Both the position numbers and the translations under genes were made by a program. The notes under the pieces were generated by a model, which had not been told where the DNA came from, made no database searches, and saw only the letters and a list, made by a program, of their open reading frames with translations. A stretch of 5,942 nucleotides of DNA from Actinomycetales bacterium (GTDB taxonomy: Bacteria > Actinomycetota > Actinomycetes > S36-B12): assembly GCA_017849335.1 (NCBI GenBank), contig JAFIHP010000185.1, forward strand, positions 1-5,942. Reading direction: 5' to 3'. Shown in pieces: positions 1 to 5,223 of the stretch. How positions within the stretch are numbered: the stretch's first letter is position 1; each line of letters begins with the position of its first letter.

Positions 1-38
1 CCCCGACCAACCCTGAGCCCGAGTGACGGGGACCGGCC

Positions 39-98
39 CCGAGCGGTGCGAAAAGGCCGACAAAACGGACGCCAGACTGTGCATTTCGCACTGCTCGG
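39..98. repeat. 15-bp inverted repeat with 30-nt loop
   Basis: The arms at 39-53 and 84-98 are complementary over 15 positions, with a single G-T (wobble in RNA) at 45/92. The 30-base loop at 54-83 contains a small internal 3-bp stem (57-59 with 66-68). The A run is at the inner end of the left arm and the T run at the inner end of the right arm. This is the wrong place for an intrinsic terminator, which would have its T run outside the right arm. It could be a protein-binding dyad, a structured RNA, or a REP-like element. It sits in the gene-poor left end, past the 3' end of the redoxin gene. The complementarity is seen directly; the function is unknown. Confidence 0.5.
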
Positions 99-121
99 CG
101 CCGTTCAGCGGGGTGGTACGC

Positions 122-149
122 CGGCGGCTCTTCGGCGGCGCAGCCGCCG
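122..149 (-). terminator. GC-rich hairpin past the redoxin stop, possible terminator
   Basis: Ten bases past the stop of the minus-strand redoxin gene there is a 7-bp GC-only stem (133-139 with 143-149) closed by a 3-base loop. The left arm heptamer CGGCGGC is duplicated at 122-128, so the same right arm can form an alternative hairpin with a 14-base loop. No U-tract follows on the minus strand. It would therefore have to act as a U-less terminator, a form proposed for high-GC actinomycetes, or it may simply be GC-rich coincidence. Confidence 0.3.
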
Positions 150-158
150 CGAACTTCG

Positions 159-677
159 TCATTCTCGTTGATCCACCAGCGAATCGGTTGTCGCCGACGC
201 ATTCCCGGCCGGCTCGTCGGGCTGCGCGATCAACTGCCCGATCATCACGCCCAGCGCGAGGTCGTCGACCTTCCCGAGGTGCGAGAACACCAGCGACCCG
301 GCCCTGTCGAAGAGCAGCGTCGACGGCGTTCCCTCCAGGCCGTAGGTGCGCATCGTCACCGGGATCGAGCCGCCGTCGTGCCGGTCGATGCCCACCGGGA
401 ACCGCACCCCGAACTCCCGCAGGAAAACCCTGAGGGCGTCCGGCCCCGTCACCTCGTGGTGCTCGAAGACCGTGTGCAACCCCACCACCGCGACGTTCGG
501 GAACATCCGCTGCACCCGTTGCGCCTGCGGGATGCCGTAGTTCACGCACCCGGCGCACAGCATCTGGAACGCCTCGACCAGCACCACCTTTCCGCGCAGC
601 GAGGCCAGCGGAGACGGCGTCCCGATCCACTCCTCGACGTCGAACTCGGGTGCTGGAACGTGGTGCGCCGGTGCCAT
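159..677 (-). CDS. thioredoxin-fold redoxin (TlpA/AhpC-TSA-like), CAGC active site
   Basis: A 172-residue protein with a thioredoxin-like fold. A substrate-entry segment (A-P-E-F, residues 9-12) and the beta strand GKVVLVEAFQ lead into the redox motif C41-A-G-C44. A T-P pair at residues 117-118 (EGTPSTLLF) is at the place of the conserved cis-proline. There is no signal peptide or membrane segment, so it should be cytoplasmic. The expected role is thiol-disulfide exchange or peroxide-linked redox chemistry; the partner is unknown. The motif differs from the WCxxC of thioredoxin and most TlpA proteins, and the context FQMLCxGC with GLHTVFEHHE is, from memory, a distinct redoxin group common in proteobacteria. 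An in-frame ATG at 740 would add 21 residues without any motif. I prefer the ATG at 677 because homologous-looking sequence begins there and a TATGGT lies 6 bases upstream. The gene is divergent from carD. Confidence 0.82.
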   Translation of the reverse strand: MAPAHHVPAPEFDVEEWIGTPSPLASLRGKVVLVEAFQMLCAGCVNYGIPQAQRVQRMFPNVAVVGLHTVFEHHEVTGPDALRVFLREFGVRFPVGIDRHDGGSIPVTMRTYGLEGTPSTLLFDRAGSLVFSHLGKVDDLALGVMIGQLIAQPDEPAGNASATTDSLVDQRE

Positions 678-817
678 ATCACCACCATAGGAGGCCGACC
701 TGTCAGCGTCCGCGGACACCACCGGGAGGCCGGAACGCATGTTGTCGGTGGGCTGGGATACAACAGCCTATGACGCCTCTCGCGCCTCGCGGCGCCGGTA
801 TCCCGTGGTTGCACGGA

Positions 818-854
818 GCACGTATTGGACGATTTGTCAAGTGGACGTACGTGC
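818..854. repeat. 7-bp inverted repeat upstream of the carD promoter
   Basis: GCACGTA at 818-824 and TACGTGC at 848-854 are perfect inverted copies separated by 23 bases. The right arm overlaps an ACGTACGT palindrome. The pair ends 19 bases before the carD -35 hexamer, roughly 55-90 bases upstream of the expected transcript start, a plausible position for an activator or a divergent-promoter regulator. No known regulator box is recognised; chance occurrence is possible. Confidence 0.35.
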
Positions 855-873
855 CCTGACCTGCGGTAACGGC

Positions 874-902
874 TTGAGACGAAGGTCATGATGTGGTAAT
901 GT
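874..902 (+). promoter_or_regulatory. sigmaA-type promoter of carD with extended -10
   Basis: A -35 hexamer TTGAGA (874-879, 5 of 6 to TTGACA) and a -10 hexamer TAATGT (897-902, keeping the key T-A----T) are separated by exactly 17 bases. TGG directly precedes the -10, giving an extended -10 (TGn). Transcription would begin near 909, leaving a leader of about 20 bases that contains the purine-rich ribosome binding site GAAAGGGG at 912-919, ten bases before the carD ATG. This is the best promoter in the window and probably drives the downstream block. Confidence 0.72.
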
Positions 903-929
903 GAGTAGGGCGAAAGGGGCACGTGACAT

Positions 930-1412
930 ATGTCGTTCAAGGTTGGCGAAACCGTTGTTTATCCCCATCATGGGGCGGCTCTCATCGAGGCCACCGAAAC
1001 TCGAATCGTCAAGGGCGTGGAGAAGCTCTACCTCGTCCTGAAGGTCGCCCAGGGCGATCTGACGGTGAAGGTTCCGGCCGAGAACGCCGAGGTGGTCGGC
1101 GTTCGCGATGTGGTCGACCAGGCGGGCTTGGATCACGTCTTCGACGTCCTTCGGGCGCCGCATACCGAGGAGCCGACCAACTGGTCGCGGCGGTACAAGG
1201 CCAACCTCGAGAAGTTGGCCTCCGGAGACGTGAACAAGGTCGCCGAGGTCGTGCGCGACCTGTGGCGCCGTGAGCGCGAGCGGGGCCTGTCGGCCGGCGA
1301 GAAGCGGATGCTCGCCAAGGCACGCCAGATCCTGGTCAGCGAGCTCGCGCTCGCCGAGAAGACCAACGAGGACAAGGCCGAGGCCATCCTCGACGAAGTC
1401 CTGGCCTCGTAG
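930..1412 (+). CDS. carD: CarD RNA polymerase-binding transcription regulator
   Basis: A 160-residue CarD. Known CarD proteins bind the RNA polymerase beta subunit and stabilise the open promoter complex, notably at rRNA promoters; the gene is essential in mycobacteria. Residues 1 to about 55 form the CarD/TRCF-type polymerase-interaction domain (FKVGETVVYPHHGAA, then LVLKVAQGDLTVKVP). The rest is the helical DNA-binding domain, with the near-invariant stretch EEPTNWSRRYKANLEKLASG and W85, the tryptophan that in the mycobacterial protein wedges into the upstream edge of the bubble. R25 is retained. The position of mycobacterial R47, a beta-contact residue, is lysine here. The ATG follows GAAAGGGG by ten bases and a good promoter. 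It is the first gene of the plus-strand block, with ispD 9 bases downstream. Identification is very secure. Confidence 0.98.
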   Translation: MSFKVGETVVYPHHGAALIEATETRIVKGVEKLYLVLKVAQGDLTVKVPAENAEVVGVRDVVDQAGLDHVFDVLRAPHTEEPTNWSRRYKANLEKLASGDVNKVAEVVRDLWRRERERGLSAGEKRMLAKARQILVSELALAEKTNEDKAEAILDEVLAS

Positions 1413-1421
1413 GCCCCGTCC

Positions 1422-2126
1422 GTGCCTCGCACGGCTGCGCTGATTCCCGCTGCGGGACGCGGCGAACGGCTGGGTCCGGGCGCCCCGAAGGCGTTGCGAT
1501 CCCTGGGCGGCAGCCCGATGCTCGTGCACGCCGTGCAGGCGGTGGCGACCAGCCGGCAGGTCGACCTGGTGGTTGTCGCGGTGCCGGACGACGCCGTCGC
1601 CTCGGTGTCCTCGCTCCTCGGAGACCACGCGTTCCCGGCCGAGGTCGTCGTGGTGGCGGGAGGCGACAGCCGGCAGGACTCGGTCGCTCGGGCACTGCTG
1701 GCCCTGCCGGCCGACGTCGATGTGGTGCTGGTGCACGACGCGGCACGTCCGCTGGTCCCGGCGGAGCTCGTCACCACGGTCGCGACCGCGGTGCGGTCCG
1801 GTCACAGTGCCGTCGTGCCGGGGCTTCCCGTGGTCGACACGATCAAGCGCGTCGACGACTCCGGCGTCGTTGAGACGACCGTCGATCGGTCCACGCTGCG
1901 GGCGGTCCAGACGCCGCAGGGGTTCACCCGCGACGTGCTCCAGCGGGCCCACGCCGAGGCCGATCTCGACGCGGTGGCGACGGACGACGCGGGCCTGGTC
2001 GAGCGGATCGGACTGCCGGTCCACGTCGTGCCCGGGCACGAGGAGGCGTTCAAGGTGACCCGCCCCTTCGACCTCGTCGTCGCCGAGGCCGTGCTGGCCC
2101 GCCGACGGGCCGCCGGTGCCCTCTGA
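1422..2126 (+). CDS. ispD: 2-C-methyl-D-erythritol 4-phosphate cytidylyltransferase
   Basis: A 234-residue enzyme of the cytosolic MEP isoprenoid pathway, transferring CMP from CTP to methylerythritol 4-phosphate (third step). The nucleotide-binding loop is IPAAGRGERLGPGAPKAL (residues 8-25). Other family motifs are GGDSRQDSV (80-88), VHDAARP (104-110), TPQGF (164-168), TDDAGLVE (188-194) and KVTRPFDL (211-218). Length is normal for a stand-alone IspD. The GTG start is chosen because the glycine-rich loop begins only 8 residues later and there is no alternative start. No Shine-Dalgarno sequence is visible, but the start lies 9 bases after the carD stop, which suggests translational coupling. 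Its 3' end overlaps ispF by 11 bases, so the two MEP enzymes are adjacent but not fused, unlike the bifunctional IspDF of some proteobacteria. Confidence 0.96.
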   Translation: MPRTAALIPAAGRGERLGPGAPKALRSLGGSPMLVHAVQAVATSRQVDLVVVAVPDDAVASVSSLLGDHAFPAEVVVVAGGDSRQDSVARALLALPADVDVVLVHDAARPLVPAELVTTVATAVRSGHSAVVPGLPVVDTIKRVDDSGVVETTVDRSTLRAVQTPQGFTRDVLQRAHAEADLDAVATDDAGLVERIGLPVHVVPGHEEAFKVTRPFDLVVAEAVLARRRAAGAL

Positions 2127-2604
2127 CCTGCCGATCCCGCTGGTCGGGATCGGCACCGACGTCCATGCGTTCGGCGAGGGCCGCGAGCTGTGGCTGGCCG
2201 GTCTGCACTGGCCCGACGAGCCCGGGCTGGCCGGTCACTCCGACGCCGACGTCGCCGCGCACGCGATCTGCGACGCGGTTCTGTCGGCGGCGGGGCTGGG
2301 CGACCTCGGAGCCGTCTTCGGGACCGACGACCCGCGGTGGCGCAGCGCCGCCGGCGTCGCGCTCGTCGCGCACGCCGCCGACCTCGTCCGCACGGCCGGC
2401 TTCGAGATCGGCAACGCCTCCGTGCAGGTGATCGGCAACGCCCCGCGGATCGGCCCGCGTCGCGCCGAGGCCGAGAGCGCGCTGTCCGCCGCGCTCGGCG
2501 CCCCCGTGCGGGTCTCGGGCACGACGACGGACGGACTCGGCCTGACCGGACGTGGCGAGGGCATCGCGGCCGTTGCGGTAGCGTCACTCGCACGCCGAGC
2601 CTGA
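2116..2604 (+). CDS. ispF: 2-C-methyl-D-erythritol 2,4-cyclodiphosphate synthase
   Basis: A 162-residue MEP-pathway enzyme that cyclises the CDP-methylerythritol 2-phosphate intermediate, releasing CMP (fifth step); the family is trimeric with a zinc ion in each active site. Family zinc ligands are visible as D15 and H17 (GTDVHAF) and H49 in GHSDADVAAHA (40-50). GLGDLG (60-65) and the C-terminal TTTDGLGLTGRGEGIA, which lines the CMP pocket, are intact. The expected glutamate of the TTTEK-like segment of enterobacterial IspF is aspartate here, which I believe is common in actinobacteria. Translation starts at a GTG inside ispD (11-base overlap, different frame) with no clear Shine-Dalgarno site, so it is likely coupled to ispD. 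The stop codon overlaps the Shine-Dalgarno of the next gene. Confidence 0.96.
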   Translation: MPSDLPIPLVGIGTDVHAFGEGRELWLAGLHWPDEPGLAGHSDADVAAHAICDAVLSAAGLGDLGAVFGTDDPRWRSAAGVALVAHAADLVRTAGFEIGNASVQVIGNAPRIGPRRAEAESALSAALGAPVRVSGTTTDGLGLTGRGEGIAAVAVASLARRA

Positions 2605-2613
2605 GGAGTCGGG

Positions 2614-3339
2614 ATGAACCGCCGCCTGGTCGCCGCCGCCGTCGCGACGCTCACCGTGACCGCCTCCCTCGCCGCGGCGATCCCGGCCCACGCCTACGAC
2701 GCCGACGCCTACGCGTTCGCCGCCGGCCACCAGATCTCCGCCTCCGACATTCCCGGTGCCCTCGGGACCTACGGGACGAACCCGTCCTTCGTCGCGTCGC
2801 CCTCCACGGGCAAGGCCTACCTCTGCCAGGTGCCGACCGTTGAGGCCTCGGCCGTCCCGACGATCGTGCAGTACCCCGGTCCACAGATGTCGTACTCGAC
2901 GACGTACAACGGCACGGGCGGCGTCGACGCCCCGGGGCTGACGGTGGAGATCGACCAGTACGCGAGCGAGGCGAAGGCGCTGAAGGCGTTCACGGTCGCC
3001 AGCCGGCGGATCGTCGTGTGCACCGGCACCGGGACGAGCACCTACACCGACCCCACCTCCGGGGCGGTCTCCACGTTCACCAGCTCGCTCAGCCACGGCC
3101 TGGTCAAGAAGATCGAGTCCGGTGGGGTGCGCGCGCTGTCGATCAGCACCGACAGCCTGTCGCAGACGACACCGGGCGATCCGCGGGTCCTCAACGACTC
3201 CTACGCGATCGTCTGGCTCGTGGGGGACACGGTCATGACGACCACGTACTACCAGAACACCAACGAGAACATCACGCCCGCGCAGCGCAAGGCGGTCGCC
3301 AACGTGGCGCTCGCCGCGCAGCGTGAGTGGGTCGAGTAG
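2614..3339 (+). CDS. secreted protein of unknown function, possible PknH-type sensor fold
   Basis: A 241-residue protein starting at an ATG five bases after GAGGAG (2603-2608). The N-terminus is a Sec signal peptide: MNRR, a hydrophobic core (about 5-22), and A25-H-A27 with predicted cleavage before Y28. There is no lipobox cysteine and no further membrane segment, so it should be released or loosely wall-associated. The mature part has only two cysteines, C71 and C136, which could form one disulfide. The order of elements (a strand ending in C71, 'EIDQYASEAKALKAF', C136, then 'AIVWLVGDTVMTTTYYQ' and a C-terminal helix) resembles extracellular sensor domains of the PknH_C type found in actinobacterial lipoproteins and kinases. 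That is an inference from pattern only. It lies between ispF and cysS, where actinobacteria often have no gene, and is co-directional with 9- and 12-base gaps. Function is not known. Confidence 0.85.
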   Translation: MNRRLVAAAVATLTVTASLAAAIPAHAYDADAYAFAAGHQISASDIPGALGTYGTNPSFVASPSTGKAYLCQVPTVEASAVPTIVQYPGPQMSYSTTYNGTGGVDAPGLTVEIDQYASEAKALKAFTVASRRIVVCTGTGTSTYTDPTSGAVSTFTSSLSHGLVKKIESGGVRALSISTDSLSQTTPGDPRVLNDSYAIVWLVGDTVMTTTYYQNTNENITPAQRKAVANVALAAQREWVE

Positions 3340-3351
3340 CAGGAGGACCGC

Positions 3352-3750
3352 ATGTCCGTGTCACTGCCGGAGCAGGCGAAGACCTGGATCGACGAGCACG
3401 AGTTCGCGACGATCGCGACGATCCAGCCGGACGGTCAGCCTCAGCTGTCGGTCGTGTGGGTCTCGTACGACGGCGACGACCTGCTCGTGTCGACCGTGAA
3501 GGGACGCCGCAAGCACCTCAACCTCGAGCGCGACCCCCGCGTGACGGTGCTCGTGTACCCGCGGGGCATGCCGTACACGTACGTCGAGGTCCGCGGATCG
3601 GCGACGATGACGGAGGAGGGCGGTCGTGAGCTCATCGACCGCCTGAACGACGCGTACACCGGCACGGGCCGGTACACCGCCGACGACGGCACCGACAACG
3701 TGCGCGTCGTCGTCCGGATCACGCCGGACAAGGTCGTCCTGCGCGCCTAG
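3352..3750 (+). CDS. PPOX-class, probably F420-dependent, flavin-split-barrel protein
   Basis: A 132-residue single-domain split beta-barrel of the pyridoxamine 5'-phosphate oxidase-like superfamily. Visible family features are FATIATIQPDGQPQLSVVWV (residues 18-37), the phosphate/cofactor-binding segment KGRRKHLNLERDPRV (50-64), and the strand YTYVEVRGSATM (75-86) followed by a helix EGGRELIDRLNDAY. This pattern fits the TIGR03618/Rv1155-type group, whose members bind coenzyme F420 and catalyse two-electron redox reactions on small molecules. FMN or heme binding cannot be ruled out, and the substrate is unknown. It should be a cytoplasmic dimer by family analogy. The ATG is five bases after a strong AGGAGG (3341-3346), 12 bases beyond the preceding stop. 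With the secreted protein it interrupts ispF-cysS. No sign of damage. Confidence 0.88.
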   Translation: MSVSLPEQAKTWIDEHEFATIATIQPDGQPQLSVVWVSYDGDDLLVSTVKGRRKHLNLERDPRVTVLVYPRGMPYTYVEVRGSATMTEEGGRELIDRLNDAYTGTGRYTADDGTDNVRVVVRITPDKVVLRA

Positions 3751-3761
3751 TCGTTGCCGTG

Positions 3762-3790
3762 GTCGCGTCGTGAGGGGGAACACGAGCGAC
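3762..3790. repeat. imperfect hairpin/dyad upstream of cysS
   Basis: The arms 3762-3772 and 3781-3790 form a 10-bp stem with one bulged G (3767) and an 8-base loop AGGGGGAA. It lies 11 bases after the PPOX gene stop and 17 bases before the cysS GTG. No clean T-run follows (only GGGTTT), so it is a poor intrinsic terminator. Its centre lies where the -35 of the candidate cysS promoter would be, so a protein-binding operator, a partial terminator or mRNA end protection are all possible. Confidence 0.45.
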
Positions 3791-3794
3791 TCGG

Positions 3795-3800
3795 TAGGGT
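3795..3800 (+). promoter_or_regulatory. candidate -10 element for a leaderless cysS transcript
   Basis: TAGGGT has the T-A----T pattern of actinobacterial -10 hexamers and ends 7 bases before the GTG of cysS, so initiation would fall on or next to the start codon. No matching -35 is present (3772-3777 is GAGGGG). There is no proper Shine-Dalgarno before the GTG, which agrees with leaderless translation, common in actinobacteria. The short GGTAGGG stretch could instead act as a weak ribosome binding site. Confidence 0.42.
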
Positions 3801-3807
3801 TTCGGTC

Positions 3808-5208
3808 GTGGCACTGCGCTTCTACGACACCGCGACACGGTCGATCCGCGACTTCGTCCCCCTCCAGCCGGGGCGATGCGGGATCTACCTGTGCGGGGCG
3901 ACGGTGCAGGCGCCGCCGCACGTGGGTCACATCCGCAGCGGGATCAACTTCGACGTCGTGTGGCGCTGGCTGGCCGCGCGCGGCTACGAGGTCACGTTCG
4001 TCCGCAACGTCACGGACATCGACGACAAGATCATCGCGCGCGCCGCGGCCGAGGGCGTGCCGTTCTGGCAGATCGCGATGCGCAACGAGCGCGCGTTCGC
4101 GCGGGCGTACGACGTCCTCGGGTGCCTGCCGCCCACGTACGAGCCGCGGGCGACCGGGCACGTGCCCGAGATGGTCTCCCTGATGCGTCGGCTCATCGAC
4201 CTCGGCCACGGGTACGCGGCCGCGGGCGACGTGTACTTCGACGTGCGGTCGTTCCCGGCGTACGGCGCCCTGAGCGGCCAGCGGATCGACGACATGCTGG
4301 CGTCGGCCGACTCCGAGGCTGCCGGTAAGCGCGACGTCCGCGACTTCGCGATGTGGAAGTCGGCCAAGCCCGGCGAGCCGCAGTGGGAGACCCCGTGGGG
4401 CCCGGGGCGGCCCGGCTGGCACGTGGAGTGCTCCGCGATGGCCGAGAAGTACCTCGGCCCGGCGTTCGACATCCATGGCGGTGGGCTGGACCTGATCTTC
4501 CCGCACCACGAGAACGAGATCGCCCAGTCCCAGGGGGCGGGCGGGGCGTTCGCGTCGTACTGGATGCACAACGCGTGGGTGACCACTGCGGGCGAGAAGA
4601 TGAGCAAGTCGCTGGGCAACTCGCTCCTCGTCGACGAGGTCGTGCAGCGCGTCCGGCCGATCGAGCTGCGCTACTACCTGGTCGCGGCCCACTACCGCTC
4701 GATGATCGAGTACTCCGACGAGGCGTTGGCCGAGGCGGGCCAGGGCTTCCGCCGGATCGAGGGCTTCCTGCACCGCGCCGCGGAGAGCGTCGGCGAGGTC
4801 GGTCCGGTCCGTCCGGACGCGCGGCCGTCGGCGTTCGACGACGCGATGGACGACGACATCGGCGTGCCGCAGGCGCTCGCCGTCGTGCACGACCACGTGC
4901 GGGCCGGCAACGCGGCGTTGGCGGACGGCGACGACGACCGCGTGGCGGCCGAGCTGCACGCCGTGCGGGCGATGGTCGACGTGCTCGGCCTGGACCCGTG
5001 GGCCCCGGAGTGGACGCGGTCGGCCGGTGGCTCCGGCCGGACGACGGAGGTCGTCGACGCCCTGGTCCGCGTGGTGCTCGACCAGCGACAGCAGGCCCGA
5101 GCCCGCAAGGACTACGCGGCGGCGGACGCGATCCGCGACGGCCTGGACGCCATCGGCGTCCGGGTCGAGGACACCCCGACCGGCGCCCGCTGGTCGATCG
5201 ACGGCTGA
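3808..5208 (+). CDS. cysS: cysteinyl-tRNA synthetase
   Basis: A 466-residue class I aminoacyl-tRNA synthetase that activates cysteine with ATP and charges tRNA-Cys. The start is set at GTG 3808 because VALRFYDTATRS matches the usual family N-terminus. A TTG at 3754 would add 18 residues of non-family sequence. Signatures: CGATVQAPPHVGH (29-41) with the HIGH-like HVGH at 38-41, and KMSKSLGN from residue 264. Expected zinc ligands are all present: C29, C208 (WHVECSAM), H233 and E237 (FPHHENEIAQS), matching the known enterobacterial ligands in spacing. The C-terminal part (about 300-466) is the DALR-type helical anticodon-binding region, ending in the typical ARKDYAAADAIRDGLDAIGVRVEDTPTGARW. Its paralogue MshC, the mycothiol ligase, is shorter and lacks that tail, so CysS is preferred. 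rlmB follows after 15 bases. Confidence 0.97.
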   Translation: MALRFYDTATRSIRDFVPLQPGRCGIYLCGATVQAPPHVGHIRSGINFDVVWRWLAARGYEVTFVRNVTDIDDKIIARAAAEGVPFWQIAMRNERAFARAYDVLGCLPPTYEPRATGHVPEMVSLMRRLIDLGHGYAAAGDVYFDVRSFPAYGALSGQRIDDMLASADSEAAGKRDVRDFAMWKSAKPGEPQWETPWGPGRPGWHVECSAMAEKYLGPAFDIHGGGLDLIFPHHENEIAQSQGAGGAFASYWMHNAWVTTAGEKMSKSLGNSLLVDEVVQRVRPIELRYYLVAAHYRSMIEYSDEALAEAGQGFRRIEGFLHRAAESVGEVGPVRPDARPSAFDDAMDDDIGVPQALAVVHDHVRAGNAALADGDDDRVAAELHAVRAMVDVLGLDPWAPEWTRSAGGSGRTTEVVDALVRVVLDQRQQARARKDYAAADAIRDGLDAIGVRVEDTPTGARWSIDG

Positions 5209-5223
5209 CGACAGGAGCCAGAC

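Larger units (their letters stand above)
678..929. other. divergent intergenic region between redoxin gene and carD
   Basis: About 250 bases without a convincing gene, including the optional 21-codon extension of the redoxin reading frame (678-740). It holds the carD promoter near its right end, a 7-bp inverted repeat at 818-854, and an 8-base palindrome ACGTACGT at 845-852. Candidate -10 elements for the minus-strand gene are TAGGCT at 770-765 and TATGGT at 689-684 (read on the minus strand). Neither has a recognisable -35 at the right distance, so the redoxin promoter is not settled. Confidence 0.6.

Noticed and set aside
3..26. A possible C-terminal tail of an upstream plus-strand gene (PTNPEPE then stop at 24-26), followed at once by a 5-bp GC hairpin at 27-41.
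   Set aside because: Seven codons are too few to establish a gene, although their GC-rich third positions fit. The hairpin is short and has no T-run.
1..168. An open plus-strand frame from the left edge to a stop at 169-171.
   Set aside because: The translation is arginine-rich low complexity without motifs. It would overlap the redoxin stop and cross the inverted repeats; it reads as non-coding.
168..773. A 201-codon plus-strand open frame opposite the redoxin gene.
   Set aside because: It is the antisense shadow of the redoxin gene; the minus-strand product has a recognisable fold and active site, while this one is rich in R, H and V with no domain.
835..840. A perfect TTGACA on the minus strand that could be a -35 for the redoxin gene.
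   Set aside because: No T-A----T hexamer lies 16-19 bases downstream on that strand, so no promoter can be supported from it.
837..2156. A 439-codon open frame on the minus strand opposite carD and ispD.
   Set aside because: It is antisense to two secure genes, has a biased composition with no motifs, and would run through the carD promoter.
3754..3807. An extended cysS start at TTG 3754 adding 18 residues.
   Set aside because: The added residues do not resemble the CysS N-terminus, TTG is a rare start, and the extension would run through the dyad and the -10-like element.
3751..3807. A T-box or other riboswitch controlling cysS.
   Set aside because: The gap is only 57 bases, too short for a T-box, and no T-box consensus or specifier-loop pattern is visible.
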